From assembly GCA_937894805.1 (NCBI GenBank), contig CALAYR010000051.1:1-5514 (forward strand): 5,514 nt of DNA, given 5' to 3'. Made by a program: the position numbers and the translations under genes. Every line of letters begins with the position of its first letter. Positions within the stretch are counted from its first letter, which is position 1. Below are positions 4,569-5,514 of the stretch, piece after piece. The notes under the pieces were generated by a model, which made no database searches, was not told the DNA's origin, and saw nothing but the letters and a program-made list of their open reading frames with translations. This DNA is from an uncultured Acidimicrobiaceae bacterium (GTDB lineage Bacteria; Actinomycetota; Acidimicrobiia; Acidimicrobiales; RAAP-2).

Positions 4569-5036
4569 TCATCCCTCATGAGGGTGTAACGCCTTGACTA
4601 TTACCGTGTGGGGCAATTGAGTCTCAGGGCTGAGGTGCTGCGAACCGGGCAGCGCCTCCCACCCTTCGTGGAGGTAGAAACCAAGCGCTGTGTCACGAGC
4701 GTTGGCCCAGAGTGAGTCGACGCCCCGACGGATGAGACGGGCCTCGGCTTCACGAAGGAGCTCCGCCCCTAAACCTTGACGCTGAAAGACCGGATTGGTG
4801 GCGAGGTACCGCAACTGCACAGCGAGTTGCTCGGGATTCACTGGAGACGTAGAGGTATAGAAGGAGCCGGCCACCACCACGGCGCCATCTATGCGCACTG
4901 CCAGATGCATCGAATCAGCCTGACCGTCTCGGGGGTCCTCCACGGCGACGCTCGGATCTCCCCCACGCAAGACAGTGCGTCGCAACTCGTGCAGTTCACT
5001 ACTTTCAACTTCTTCTACGCCTGCCACTGACTGCAC
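4569..5036 (-). CDS. GNAT-family N-acetyltransferase
   Basis: This 155-residue cytoplasmic enzyme is of the GNAT fold and transfers the acetyl group of acetyl-CoA to an amine; the acceptor is unknown. The N-terminal helix ELHELRRTVLRGG (14-26) resembles small actinobacterial GNATs. Strand 4 and the acetyl-CoA pyrophosphate loop are clear: QLRYLATNPVFQRQGLG (74-90), with the Q-x-x-G-x-G signature at 85-90, then helix AELLREAEARLIRRG. Motif B is WANARDTALGFYLHEGWE (110-127), including the FY..GW that packs on the cofactor. The start is a GTG at 5036, one base after the TGA of the upstream acetyltransferase, with only a poor GAG purine match before it. Translation by coupling to the upstream gene is likely. 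A GTG at 5027 is an alternative. Confidence 0.88.
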   Translation of the reverse strand: MQSVAGVEEVESSELHELRRTVLRGGDPSVAVEDPRDGQADSMHLAVRIDGAVVVAGSFYTSTSPVNPEQLAVQLRYLATNPVFQRQGLGAELLREAEARLIRRGVDSLWANARDTALGFYLHEGWEALPGSQHLSPETQLPHTVIVKALHPHEG

Positions 5037-5037
5037 C

Positions 5038-5514
5038 TCAATGCTCGACGGGAGCCTTCATGGTCATCAGCAACACGGAAGGATCACGTCGCATGGGCTC
5101 ACGTTCACCCGTATCACGAAATCCCTCACGCTCGTAAAACGCGACCGCTCGCGCCATGGCGGGATTTACTGAAAGATAGAGCTCTCGATAGCCGGCGAGA
5201 TGAGCTTGATGGCGCACGGCGTTAACAAGTTCAGTGGCGACACCTTGGCCCTGCCATTGAGACGTCACGAACATTCCGTAGAGTCCGGCGTGGCGTCTCC
5301 GGTTCAAGCTGTAGTGAGCGTAGGAACTTGTCCCGATCACCTCGTCGCCGTCGTAGGCCAGGAAGTAGCAACCGTTTCGCAACTGCTCCTCAAAGCGCCT
5401 CATAGGAAACGTTGCGACTTCTTCGTGCACACTACCGAACGCATCTGGGGCTTTCAAAAGAGCTTCGAGCCGAATCTTCGCGTAGTCCTCAGCATCAGCA
5501 ACACGTGCCCGACG
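5038..5514 (-). CDS. GNAT-family N-acetyltransferase, N-terminus outside window
   Basis: This is a second GNAT acetyltransferase, with 158 visible residues. The reading frame stays open to the right edge: the bases 5458-5514 encode ADAEDYAKIRLEALLKAPDAF together with residues further on, the typical first helix of a GNAT. The TTG at 5457 is therefore an internal Leu codon and not a start, and only a few N-terminal residues should be missing. The acetyl-CoA binding strand and loop read LYGMFVTSQWQGQGVATEL, with Q-x-x-G-x-G/A at QWQGQGVA. Motif B is LYLSVNPAMARAVAFYEREGF, and the protein ends in a strand with LLMTMKAP. The acceptor is unknown. It is followed after one base by the other GNAT gene, and the two are divergent in sequence, so a recent duplication is unlikely. 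Confidence 0.9.
   Translation of the reverse strand, partial: RRARVADAEDYAKIRLEALLKAPDAFGSVHEEVATFPMRRFEEQLRNGCYFLAYDGDEVIGTSSYAHYSLNRRRHAGLYGMFVTSQWQGQGVATELVNAVRHQAHLAGYRELYLSVNPAMARAVAFYEREGFRDTGEREPMRRDPSVLLMTMKAPVEH

Noticed and set aside
5455..5457. TTG at 5457 as the start of the right-hand acetyltransferase
   Set aside because: The frame continues upstream to the window edge with a typical GNAT first helix, so the TTG encodes an internal leucine.
1..5514. CRISPR array, insertion sequence, toxin-antitoxin or other defence system
   Set aside because: No repeated spacer-like units, transposase motifs, terminal inverted repeats or paired small ORFs were found; every long stretch is explained by recognised genes.

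Overview
The window looks like a piece of a small, tightly packed actinobacterial (Actinomycetota) chromosome. The support is a moderately high G+C content judged by eye, actinobacterial-looking versions of TypA, prephenate dehydratase and DUF3048 proteins, a tRNA gene without encoded CCA, and -10 boxes of the TANNNT type with no recognisable -35. A streamlined aquatic lineage would fit the compaction, but I cannot assign an order from this sequence.

Layout, left to right. Bases 1-467 (+) are the 3' end of typA (BipA ribosome-associated GTPase). Bases 499-583 (+) are tRNA-Ser(UGA), followed by a strong intrinsic terminator (590-625). Bases 649-1413 (+) encode a TauE/SafE-family membrane permease. 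It converges on prephenate dehydratase (pheA, 1414-2337, -). An alpha/beta hydrolase (2347-3057, -) lies upstream of pheA on the same strand. The hydrolase diverges from an SRPBCC/START-like protein (3102-3539, +) across 44 bp. That gene converges on, and overlaps by 3 nt, a membrane-anchored DUF3048 (YerB-like) protein (3536-4549, -). Bases 4569-5036 and 5038-5514 (both -) are two GNAT acetyltransferases joined stop-to-start. The second has its true start outside the window.

Only about 170 bases lie outside genes, and no gap exceeds 65 bases. The most striking pattern is at the gene starts. All five coding genes whose own upstream region is visible and which are not internal to an operon have a TANNNT hexamer (four of the five TAGNNT) ending exactly 6 nt before the start codon. 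The tRNA gene has the same box 7 nt before its mature 5' end. None has a convincing Shine-Dalgarno site. This is the geometry expected for leaderless mRNAs that begin at the A or G of the start codon. One of these boxes is built on the stop codon of the preceding gene.

The genes are ordinary housekeeping or accessory functions: translation (typA, tRNA-Ser), phenylalanine synthesis (pheA), a transporter, a hydrolase, a ligand-binding fold, a cell-envelope protein of unknown role and acetyltransferases. I see no defence system, mobile element, CRISPR array or biosynthetic cluster. The interest is in the transcription and translation architecture and its compaction.
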